Shown: positions 1 to 4,881 of the stretch, piece by piece | Layout: every line of letters starts with the position of its first letter | Numbering within the stretch: the stretch's first letter is position 1 | Origin: Gammaproteobacteria bacterium | GTDB taxonomy: Bacteria > Pseudomonadota > Gammaproteobacteria > Arenicellales > JAOTYS01 | Direction: 5' to 3' | DNA length: 6,439 bases | NCBI GenBank assembly: GCA_029861795.1 | Contig: JAOTYS010000268.1 | Location: 1 to 6,439 of the forward strand | Made by a program: the position numbers and the translations under genes | Notes under the pieces: generated by a model | Database searches by the model: none | Seen by the model: only the letters and a program-made list of their open reading frames with translations | Told to the model about the DNA's origin: nothing

Positions 1-312
1 GCAGTCCGATTTCTTGCCTTGGTCATGGCAGCCGCCGAGCGAAACGACAGTGTCATGGCTATCGTTGGGATAGGGCACTACCGAGCCGCAAGTGCCGCAG
101 AAGCTTCGGGTCAAGAGATGTGACGATCTGTAGTGGACCACCGTGTCAGTGCTGCTGGTCCAGCGAAACTGGTCCGGGCGCAGGAACCAGTAAGTGCCGA
201 ACGCCGAGCCGTGCGCTTTGCGACACATCTTGCAGTGGCAGTTGAAGGCTTGAAAGGGCTCAGCAAGGATCTCCCAGGTGACGCTGCCGCAAAGGCATCT
301 TGCTTCATTCAT
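1..312 (-). CDS. GFA-family (CENP-V/GFA domain) zinc protein, 3' end missing
   Basis: The minus-strand frame from the ATG at 312 stays open for 104 codons and leaves the window at base 1, so the C-terminus is missing. Family members are usually about 130-150 residues. The cysteine pattern is that of the GFA fold: CLCGS at residues 6-10, CHCKMC at 25-30 and FCGTCGS at 71-77. These ligands bind zinc in glutathione-dependent formaldehyde-activating-like proteins. Most family members have no proven substrate, so a role in formaldehyde or glutathione-adduct chemistry is only a family-level guess. An in-frame TAA lies six codons upstream, which leaves only the ATG at 312 or a GTG at 315 as starts. 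No strong Shine-Dalgarno is visible. The gene follows the SDR gene by about 100 bases in the same direction, and no attC site was found between them. The family assignment is secure; the function is not. Confidence 0.88.
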   Translation of the reverse strand, partial: MNEARCLCGSVTWEILAEPFQAFNCHCKMCRKAHGSAFGTYWFLRPDQFRWTSSTDTVVHYRSSHLLTRSFCGTCGSVVPYPNDSHDTVVSLGGCHDQGKKSDC

Positions 313-374
313 CACTACACCATTTGGTTAGAGACTGTCGACGAATTCTAAAGCGAGAGTCACGCCCGTTGAAA

Positions 375-398
375 CCCTTGAGCATCCGCTCGCTCGGG
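375..398 (-). terminator. weak hairpin after the SDR gene, possible terminator
   Basis: Read on the minus strand, CCCGAGC and GCTC-AA-GGG can pair around an eight-base loop, with a two-base bulge. The hairpin begins 18 bases after the SDR stop codon. Only a short T run (TTTC) follows, so intrinsic termination would be weak, and chance is a real alternative. Confidence 0.25.
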
Positions 399-415
399 TC
401 TGTATTTGACTGTGT

Positions 416-1150
416 TCAGCAGGTCCACACTTCCGTGTAAGGCCTGAGTTCGATCTCGTTACTCCAGGCCGATTTCGGCTGTTGATGGGCCCACCAATAG
501 GATTCCGCCACATCATCGGTGTTGGCCATTTTTTCAGGATTGAATTTGTCGCCGTAATACTCACGCATCATGGGCATGTCCAGATCGCAGTCCAGTCTGA
601 CATGCACGATATGCACACCGTCCTTCGAATATGCCTTGGCTAGGCTTTGCGACAACGCGCGCAGTCCGAACTTGCCGATGGCATAAAGCGGGTGAGTGGC
701 CGACCCACGCAATGCGGCGGTCGCGCTGGAGAACAGCACGCTTCCACGCCCGCGTTCCCGCATCGCGGGCAGCACCGATTTGGCCGCCGCGAACGCACCG
801 ACGACCTCCAGACGGTAAATCTCGTCGAGTTCCGCATAGGTCATCTCGAGCGGCTCGCGTGATGTGAAACTGCCGCGCGCGTTGTAGATGAGGACTTCGA
901 CCGCGCCCATTTCACGCGCAACTTTTGCAAGCGCCTGTTCAATGGTTTCCGGCTGCGTCGCGTCGGCCGCAAAGAACTTGACGTTCGCCGCTGCATTGGC
1001 CCCCGCTGCGGCCTGGGCCGCGACACGGCTGCCTTGCTCGGAGCGAGAGATAAGCGCGATGTCGAATCCTTCGCGCGCGAATTTCGCCGCCAGCGAGTGG
1101 CCAAGACCCTCGCCGGCACCGACGATCGCACAGAGTGTTTGGGGCATCAT
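416..1150 (-). CDS. SDR-family NAD(P)-dependent oxidoreductase
   Basis: This 244-residue protein is a normal length for a classical short-chain dehydrogenase/reductase. The cofactor loop is GAGEGLG at residues 11-17, in place of the usual TGxxxGIG. The acidic motif AADAT is at 61-65. YNARG at 89-93 stands where NNAG is normally found. The catalytic region has SSAT around Ser141-142, then Tyr156 and Lys160 in YAIGK. The C-terminus (ELRPYTEVW) is typical of soluble cytoplasmic SDRs that reduce carbonyls or oxidise alcohols. The substrate cannot be told. The start is set by CAGGAG six bases upstream of ATG-ATG at 1150. A longer frame up to 1240 would begin inside an inverted repeat and add a non-conserved leader. 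It is GC-rich compared with the genes to its right. The nearest gene upstream is the deaminase cassette, separated by an attC and a palindromic repeat. Confidence 0.93.
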   Translation of the reverse strand: MMPQTLCAIVGAGEGLGHSLAAKFAREGFDIALISRSEQGSRVAAQAAAGANAAANVKFFAADATQPETIEQALAKVAREMGAVEVLIYNARGSFTSREPLEMTYAELDEIYRLEVVGAFAAAKSVLPAMRERGRGSVLFSSATAALRGSATHPLYAIGKFGLRALSQSLAKAYSKDGVHIVHVRLDCDLDMPMMREYYGDKFNPEKMANTDDVAESYWWAHQQPKSAWSNEIELRPYTEVWTC

Positions 1151-1154
1151 TTTT

Positions 1155-1160
1155 CTCCTG
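1155..1160 (-). promoter_or_regulatory. ribosome binding site that fixes the SDR start
   Basis: CAGGAG on the minus strand lies four bases before the ATG at 1150. It supports this start over the in-frame ATG at 1240, which would place 30 extra residues ahead of the Rossmann fold. Confidence 0.7.
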
Positions 1161-1235
1161 GTTTTTGGGTTGGCAGCGACTCCGGAATCAAGCGATGGAA
1201 GTGATGCACGCCTTGCTCCAGGGTGCCAGTGCACC

Positions 1236-1340
1236 ATCAAGGGGTCAGAGTACTTGAAAGAATGCTTGATCGCTTTTATCTATCAATTCGGTCAGTGCTT
1301 CTTCAGTAGTTCTCCGGTTCAAGTACTCTGACCCCTTGAT
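1236..1340. repeat. 105-bp palindromic element with 23-bp perfect inverted repeats
   Basis: Bases 1236-1258 and 1318-1340 are perfect reverse complements over 23 bp, with the core GGGGTCAGAGTACTTG, around a 59-base spacer. GGGGTCAGAGT-type termini are, from memory, often seen beside REP-associated (Y1, IS200-like) transposase genes in proteobacteria. The element could therefore be a non-autonomous, MITE-like or REP-type derivative; that link is knowledge-based and was not searched. No transposase is in the window and no clear target-site duplication is visible. It sits between the second attC and the SDR gene, ending 86 bases before the SDR start. The two arms could form a strong cruciform in DNA or a long hairpin in RNA, so it may also affect transcription read-through into the SDR gene. 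Confidence 0.85.
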
Positions 1341-1441
1341 CGTTCTCTACAACTGAGTGGCGGGCGGTTGGAAAGGCATCACTGCGTCCTGGTGTAACTG
1401 CGCGCTTATATAGCGTCGTACACTTCCGACCCACTCATAAC
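1341..1441. other. gene-free spacer between the palindrome and attC
   Basis: No supported gene lies here. The only ATG-started frame near the attC is about ten codons long. With the palindrome and the SDR leader, this completes the gene-free stretch 1151-1498. It may be the start of a cassette that lost its gene when the palindrome or the SDR segment was joined to it, but nothing in the sequence proves that. Confidence 0.4.
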
Positions 1442-1503
1442 ATCTAACGTTGGACGTAACCTGCCGCGCCCGCCACGGTTAGCCGCGGTCCACCGCGTTC
1501 ACT
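1442..1503 (-). other. degenerate integron attC site after the deaminase gene
   Basis: Read on the minus strand this 62-base site ends in a good R' box (GTTAGAT at 1448-1442, crossover after the G). Its opening R'' box is poor: AGTGAAC at 1503-1497. Inner pairing is present: GGAC with GTCC, and TAACC with GGTTA, around a GC-rich loop. The deaminase TGA stop lies inside the R'' box, which may explain why it departs from RYYYAAC. Position immediately after a cassette-type gene supports the call. Lack of R''/R' complementarity makes it weaker than the site at 2061-2121. Confidence 0.6.
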
Positions 1504-2066
1504 TTGGCAGTAACTTACGATCAAGCTCTTCCCTACTCGCGTCCCAGATGTGAAAAGCAGCCTCTCTAAGTTCATCCGAACACTCCGCCAATCCCCACTC
1601 TTGCAACAGGCTCTCAGTTATCTCGCGAAACACCGGTGGCAGCGACGATTTCCTCTGCACCATTCCACCGATACGGTCTTCGCAAACATGCCTTATTCGG
1701 CCAATTCGGGAAAAGATGAGTCGAGTCATGCACATCGGACAAGGCTCCAGAGAGCTCACAAGCGTAAAGGATCCCGGATCTTGGTCGTCTCCCAGAAACG
1801 TGCGTTCAAACTCGTTTACAACCACCATTTCAGCATGCAAGTCAGATCGAAACCCACCAACATGAACCTCGTTATACCCTTCAATGACGATCTTTCCGCT
1901 TGCGTCCAAGACAACCGCCCCAACTCCATAAGTACCGAGACTCGCGGCTCGGAGGGCTAGCTCGCACGCACGAATCGCGGCGAGTTCGTCACGCAAACGC
2001 GTGGATGGAGTGTGGCTTTTGAGGAATTCACTCCAATCGCGCATGAGCCCTCCTCTGTGCGCCTAA
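1448..2066 (-). mobile_element. complete integron gene cassette carrying the deaminase
   Basis: This is the unit between the two attC crossover points, G^TTAGGC at 2067/2066 and G^TTAGAT at 1448/1447, about 619 bp. It has typical cassette economy: the Shine-Dalgarno begins a few bases after the R' box of the preceding site, and the stop codon falls in the next attC. It has no visible promoter of its own, so expression would rely on read-through from upstream. Confidence 0.65.
1499..2044 (-). CDS. CDA-fold zinc deaminase (nucleoside/nucleobase deaminase-like)
   Basis: This 181-residue protein has the zinc-deaminase signature: HAE at residues 70-72 (His70 ligand, Glu72 proton shuttle) and PCPMC at 101-105 (Cys102, Cys105 ligands). 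The family hydrolytically deaminates cytosine, adenine, guanine or related bases, either free, in nucleosides or in nucleic acid. The arrangement (GAVVLD strand, LHAEM, then SLEPCPMCM) resembles the TadA/guanine-deaminase-like branch. About 60 residues after the helix following PCPMC are not recognised and may decide the substrate. The start ATG at 2044 follows AGAGGAGG at a close spacing. The gene lies between two attC sites and so is a mobile cassette. Likely cytoplasmic. The deaminase fold is near certain; the substrate is unknown. A resistance, nucleotide-salvage or antiphage role would be speculation. Confidence 0.92.
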   Translation of the reverse strand: MRDWSEFLKSHTPSTRLRDELAAIRACELALRAASLGTYGVGAVVLDASGKIVIEGYNEVHVGGFRSDLHAEMVVVNEFERTFLGDDQDPGSFTLVSSLEPCPMCMTRLIFSRIGRIRHVCEDRIGGMVQRKSSLPPVFREITESLLQEWGLAECSDELREAAFHIWDASREELDRKLLPK

Positions 2067-2121
2067 CGTTTTGGGTAAGACGCGCGCTTTTTGCGCGTCG
2101 GGCTTGACCCGCTTGTTAGGG
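2061..2121 (-). other. integron attC recombination site
   Basis: On the minus strand this 61-base imperfect palindrome starts with CCCTAAC (R'') and ends with GTTAGGC (R', crossover after the G). The inner arms CTTGACCC... and GGGTAAG pair except for one unpaired base, the extrahelical feature that lets integrases read the folded bottom strand. A perfect GACGCGC/GCGCGTC stem caps it. R'' departs from RYYYAAC only at its first base. It lies 8 bases after the YciI-like stop and 16 bases before the deaminase start, as expected for a cassette junction. It places the YciI-like gene in the cassette upstream of the deaminase. Confidence 0.92.
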
Positions 2122-2129
2122 TATAAAAG

Positions 2130-2420
2130 TTACTCAGTCAACAGAAATTGAAGCCGCCCATCGGTTTTTGATGGCGTAATTTCAAGAATTTCCGCGCTTA
2201 CCACATTTTCCATCACAAACGGATCATTGTTCACCCTGCTTTGAAGATCTGACAGCGTCGTATTATGCGCCACAATCCCCCCGCCCAAATTAGGCTGAAG
2301 ACTACCGACCAACAAAAATACGCCATCATCAAAACCGTGTCTGATCCATTCGTTGTGGCCTTCCATGAATTGGCTGGCTTGACCTTTGTTGTCAGAAAAT
2401 TTAAGAAGCACGATAAACAT
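2130..2420 (-). CDS. YciI-like small protein, integron cassette
   Basis: This 96-residue protein matches the YCII-related fold, a small ferredoxin-like alpha+beta domain. An opening strand (MFIVLLKFSD) is followed by a helix with His22, then GVFLLVGSLQP at 33-43. The DPF motif is at 66-68, ahead of the final strand SAEILEITP. YciI proteins are small cytoplasmic proteins with a proposed but mostly unproven enzymatic role built around the His and Asp pair; no substrate can be named. AGGAG precedes the ATG at 2420 with a ten-base spacer. The stop is followed after eight bases by a clear attC site, so this is a cassette gene. Its upstream boundary is unclear because the truncated SDR frame runs into its leader. 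Confidence 0.85.
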   Translation of the reverse strand: MFIVLLKFSDNKGQASQFMEGHNEWIRHGFDDGVFLLVGSLQPNLGGGIVAHNTTLSDLQSRVNNDPFVMENVVSAEILEITPSKTDGRLQFLLTE

Positions 2421-2447
2421 CAGATTTATACTCCTATCATATTGGAG

Positions 2448-2465
2448 GGCTGAGTATATTCAGCC
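2448..2465 (-). promoter_or_regulatory. small hairpin in the leader of the YciI-like gene
   Basis: GGCTGA and TCAGCC form a perfect 6-bp stem with a six-base AT-rich loop, 27 bases upstream of the YciI-like start. No T run follows, so it is not a terminator. It could be a cassette-start structure, a leader element or chance. Confidence 0.3.
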
Positions 2466-2504
2466 GTCTTTAGCTCATACCAATGGCCCGAACTATACTT
2501 GGAA

Positions 2505-2539
2505 GACCTAATGACCAGTTGGGTTTGGGACGTTAGGTC
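2505..2539 (-). repeat. 35-bp inverted repeat with attC-like R boxes at the SDR breakpoint
   Basis: GACCTAA and TTAGGTC are perfect 7-bp arms around 21 bases. On the minus strand they read as ACCTAAC (a consensus R'' box) and ATTAGGT (an R' box with G changed to A). It spans codons 46 to about 57 of the truncated SDR, where its homology fades. It is much shorter than normal attC sites, so it is at best a deleted or remnant site. Confidence 0.4.
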
Positions 2540-2755
2540 GTGTAGCAATTGCGCCGACCGTCCGTCAACCGCGACCTGGGCCCCAGCGATCATGAAGGCC
2601 TCGACCACGGCATGCCCGATGCCCCGAGTACCGCCGGTCACCAAGATGCGTTTGCCTGGAAAGTCGAATTGCATGGGTACTCCCCCGAAAAAATTTTGAA
2701 GCGATTACATCACGTTCATCGATCCGAGCCAGGATCAGCGTCGCCGTACTATTGC

Positions 2756-3136
2756 TCACCATTGGTTTTGTTCAGACTTCAGCAATGTACGAATTCCTTT
2801 GCCAGCAAGAGGTTCCTCTCGGAACCGTGGGATTACGTGGAAATGAGCGTGCATCACTTCTTGTCCGGCGATAGCGCCACAATTCCAACCCAAGTTGTAC
2901 CCTGCTGGCTGGAAGTTTGAATCCATCCAGGATCTAATTTCATGCAAAAGCTCAAATGTCGCGACTACTTCGTCGGGATCCAAATCGAAGGCCGCGGGCC
3001 GATGCGCCCTAGGAACAATGATTCCGGAATGTTTCAGTGCGCCTTGATACTTGGAGTTTTGCGTGAATAGAACTAGGTCGCGTTCGAATACGATCCTGTA
3101 TTGAGGGTCAGTTATGGGGCAGAATGGGCAATTCAT
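2756..3136 (-). CDS. HIT-family (histidine triad) nucleotide hydrolase/transferase
   Basis: This 126-residue protein starts with CPFC at residues 3-6, a zinc-site half common in HIT proteins, and ends its core with GQEVMHAHFHVIPR. The catalytic triad motif H-x-H-x-H is His96, His98 and His100. Family members cleave or transfer nucleotidyl groups from phosphoramidates, dinucleoside polyphosphates or AMP-linked compounds in the cytoplasm; the exact substrate is not given by the sequence. I chose the ATG at 3136, which leads straight into NCPFC. A GTG two codons upstream (3142) is the alternative. Neither has a clear Shine-Dalgarno, so translation may depend on coupling to the MDR gene, whose stop is 34 bases upstream. 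The truncated SDR gene follows after 81 bases. Confidence 0.92.
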   Translation of the reverse strand: MNCPFCPITDPQYRIVFERDLVLFTQNSKYQGALKHSGIIVPRAHRPAAFDLDPDEVVATFELLHEIRSWMDSNFQPAGYNLGWNCGAIAGQEVMHAHFHVIPRFREEPLAGKGIRTLLKSEQNQW

Positions 3137-3144
3137 AGACACTT

Positions 3145-3151
3145 GTTAGGT
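3145..3151 (-). other. isolated attC-like R'' box between MDR and HIT genes
   Basis: ACCTAAC followed by AAG on the minus strand matches the opening of many attC sites and sits at the right place, just after a stop codon. No partner R' box or stem is present, so this is either a remnant or a chance heptamer. Confidence 0.2.
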
Positions 3152-3170
3152 TTTCCAGCATTTCCCAAAG

Positions 3171-4193
3171 TTACTGCTCCTTTTCGCCAGGCATCCCATT
3201 GCTTTCATGACTTCTCACGGAGATTACGACAATCCCCAATCTTTGTTCAGTCTCAACTCTTCGATGCGCTTCGGCAGCTTGATTAATCGAATAGATTTTA
3301 TCGACGATTGGTTTTATTTTACCCGCCTCTATCATTTCCTTGAGTGCGAGTAGTTCTTCCTCTTTTTCGCGAGCAAAAGCGAAAATAGCAGTTTTGTCCG
3401 TAAACTTGGACGTCAGTGCGGATCTTAGCATGTCGGATATACGAGGATTTCCCATCAGATATCGCCCTTCGGGATTGAGCGATTTAACGCATGCGGAATA
3501 GGAGCTTCGGGCAACCATGTCAAAGATAACGTCATAGGTTTGACCGCTTTTTGTGAAGTCTTCTGTGGTGTAATCGAAGAAATGATCAGCCCCGATTCGG
3601 CGTAGCATCTCCTCTTTGATGGTGCTGTCAACGGCCGTTACCTCGGCTCCCATTGCTTTGGCAATTTGCACCCCAAAGGTGCCGATGCTTCCTCCTGCAC
3701 CGTTGACCAAAACTTTTTCCCCGTTTCGAACATTCGCTTTTCTCAAAAAGTGGAGTGCATTCAGCCCTCCCAGAGGTACTGCTGCTGCCTCTTCAAAGGT
3801 CAAATTATGCGGCTTCGGGACAATCGTGTAGCTGGCGGGTAAGCACGCATACTCGGCATAGGCGCCCATCCGAAGTTTGGTAGTCCCGAAAACCCGATCT
3901 CCCTTCTTAAACTTCGAAACGTCTTTGCCGACGGATTCGATTTCGCCCGCAAAATATCCTCCCAACACTTGATTCTTTGGCCTTGTGAGCCCCGTCGCAA
4001 TTCGCAACGGAAGCCAAAACCATTTCACCGCGAATTTGAAACTCCGCAGTTCACAATCAGCCTTCGTTGCTTCAGCAGCATGAATCTTTATAAGAATCTC
4101 ATCATCCTTAGGTTTGGGTTTTTCTACCTCTTTGACTTGAAGAATGTCGGGTGCCCCGTATTTTGTGTACACAATTGCTTTCATCAGATTCAT
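3171..4193 (-). CDS. zinc-free MDR oxidoreductase, quinone oxidoreductase-like
   Basis: This 340-residue protein is of the medium-chain dehydrogenase/reductase superfamily. It has a GroES-like N-terminal half with GYFAGEIESVG at 79-89 and KKGDRVFG at 96-103. The NAD(P)-binding motif NGAGGSIGTFGVQ is at 164-176 in the Rossmann half. The catalytic-zinc Cys and the four-Cys structural zinc lobe of alcohol dehydrogenases are missing, which points to the quinone oxidoreductase/enoyl-reductase type that uses NADPH to reduce quinones or activated alkenes. The first ATG is at 4193; the ATG at 4184, giving MKAIVYTKYG, fits the usual family start better. Neither has a strong ribosome binding site. The last 13 residues after VVISV extend past the usual end. 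The gene is AT- and lysine-rich compared with its left neighbours, suggesting separate origin. It probably shares a transcript with the HIT gene. Confidence 0.93.
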   Translation of the reverse strand: MNLMKAIVYTKYGAPDILQVKEVEKPKPKDDEILIKIHAAEATKADCELRSFKFAVKWFWLPLRIATGLTRPKNQVLGGYFAGEIESVGKDVSKFKKGDRVFGTTKLRMGAYAEYACLPASYTIVPKPHNLTFEEAAAVPLGGLNALHFLRKANVRNGEKVLVNGAGGSIGTFGVQIAKAMGAEVTAVDSTIKEEMLRRIGADHFFDYTTEDFTKSGQTYDVIFDMVARSSYSACVKSLNPEGRYLMGNPRISDMLRSALTSKFTDKTAIFAFAREKEEELLALKEMIEAGKIKPIVDKIYSINQAAEAHRRVETEQRLGIVVISVRSHESNGMPGEKEQ

Positions 4194-4318
4194 CTGATTA
4201 CTGTGATTGGAAGCATTACTAATTAATTCGTCGCAAACTAATCGATGGGTTTAAAGACATAACCTATACGGCGCCTCGATTCCCTCCAAAAGGCTAATCT
4301 ACCGATGACGGGCACGAT
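4194..4318. other. AT-rich spacer upstream of the MDR gene
   Basis: No gene or attC site was seen in these 125 bases. The part next to the MDR start is AT-rich and would be a natural place for a promoter, but no convincing -35/-10 pair could be picked. Confidence 0.3.
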
Positions 4319-4717
4319 CTACTCCGCCTCCAGGCGACCCCTCATATCCGTGTACGCAGTCTTGATTAGCCCCAAGAGGGCCTTGGCCTCGAGTTCACCG
4401 TCCGGCCTGACCTTCACATGACGCATATACTTGCCAGTGCCTTCCAACAGGCCCGCCGGATCTGCAAGCTCGGCACCACGAAAAAACCCGACATTGACGT
4501 GCGATGTGAATGCATTGACGTATGCGAATGCCGCGTCAGCGACACAGGCGGTCGGATGACCGTCATGTAGTAGTTCTCGAACATCGTCTCCACAGTTGCG
4601 CATTACCTCAAACCAGTGGTGCGCGATCGCCCCCAGCTCATCCGATTGTTCCTCCATCCAGGTATCGATGGCAGGATCCCGTTTACCCGCGCTGGAGAAC
4701 CGAAAGATTTGATTCAT
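4319..4717 (-). CDS. DUF1801 domain protein (YdhG-like)
   Basis: The 132-residue product carries the DUF1801 pattern along most of its length. Visible blocks are RELLHDGHPTACVADAAFAY (47-66), NAFTSHVNVGFFRGAELADP (68-87) and LLEGTGKYMRHVKV (90-103), then a final helix with AYTDM (121-125). The fold is that of small cytoplasmic proteins related to the frataxin-like YdhG/DUF1801 group, whose biochemical role is not established. I chose the ATG at 4717; in-frame GTG codons at 4744 and 4741 would add nine residues without a better ribosome binding site. It lies between the hydrolase and the MDR gene in the same direction. DUF1801 genes also occur as integron cassettes, but no attC flanks this one. 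Confidence 0.87.
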   Translation of the reverse strand: MNQIFRFSSAGKRDPAIDTWMEEQSDELGAIAHHWFEVMRNCGDDVRELLHDGHPTACVADAAFAYVNAFTSHVNVGFFRGAELADPAGLLEGTGKYMRHVKVRPDGELEAKALLGLIKTAYTDMRGRLEAE

Positions 4718-4772
4718 CGCTGTTACGCTCAGAAGTGGCACCACGCAGTCGATAGCCGCGATTCGCGATGAG

Positions 4773-4832
4773 CTAACTGTTTGGTCGCCGATCGTTTAAC
4801 CTGAAGGGTAACTCGCGGCCACAAGCTGGCAT
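4773..4832 (-). CDS. possible 19-residue leader peptide or gene remnant
   Basis: ATG at 4832 is preceded by AAGGAGATCAGA, one of the best Shine-Dalgarno sequences in the window, with a second GGAGGAG ten bases further up. The frame runs only 19 codons to TAG (MPACGRELPFRLNDRRPNS) and matches nothing I recognise. It could be a regulatory leader peptide for the DUF1801 gene, whose start is 55 bases further on. It could equally be the 5' stub of a gene that was replaced. It ends after a basic, arginine-rich tail. The ribosome binding site is real to the eye; coding is uncertain. Confidence 0.3.
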   Translation of the reverse strand: MPACGRELPFRLNDRRPNS

Positions 4833-4881
4833 TCTGATCTCCTTCACTCCTCCGGGTAAAGATCTTATGCTCGGCTTGCAG

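Larger units (their letters stand above)
2426..2674 (-). pseudogene. truncated SDR oxidoreductase fused to unrelated sequence
   Basis: The frame begins as a classical SDR: MQFDFPGKRILVTGG and the cofactor motif TGGTRGIG at residues 13-20, then a helix and the second strand (AQVAVDGRS, 32-40). SDR likeness ends at about residue 45-50. The last 30 or so residues are composed of what looks like the leader of the YciI-like gene. The catalytic Tyr and Lys are absent and the product would be 82 residues instead of about 240. It keeps a good ribosome binding site (GGGGGAG before ATG 2674), so it may still be translated, ending in a TAA within the YciI ribosome binding region. A short inverted repeat coincides with the breakpoint. 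Most likely a gene cut by recombination. The SDR origin is clear; whether the peptide does anything is unknown. Confidence 0.82.

Noticed and set aside
111..308. Minus-strand frame starting at ATG 308
   Set aside because: It is out of frame with the GFA protein, whose cysteine motifs are read from ATG 312.
313..415. Possible attC between the SDR and GFA genes
   Set aside because: CTCTAAC is present on the minus strand, but no downstream R' box or paired arms accompany it and it lies against the GFA start.
1151..1240. A 30-codon N-terminal extension of the SDR gene starting at 1240
   Set aside because: It begins inside the palindrome arm, shows no SDR-like residues, and ATG 1150 has a proper ribosome binding site.
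888..1331. Plus-strand open frame of 147 codons
   Set aside because: It is antisense to the SDR gene, with low-complexity Ala/Ser/Pro composition caused by GC-rich codons opposite, and has no recognisable domain.
1550..1960. Plus-strand open frame of 136 codons
   Set aside because: It lies antisense within the deaminase gene, whose zinc motifs show which strand codes.
2549..2920. Plus-strand open frame of 123 codons
   Set aside because: It spans the SDR fragment, a spacer and the HIT gene in antisense, and resembles no protein family.
4765..4835. Possible attC between the hydrolase and DUF1801 genes (AGTTAGCTC on the minus strand)
   Set aside because: GTTAGCT does not fit GTTRRRY, and no matching R'' box or stem was found upstream.
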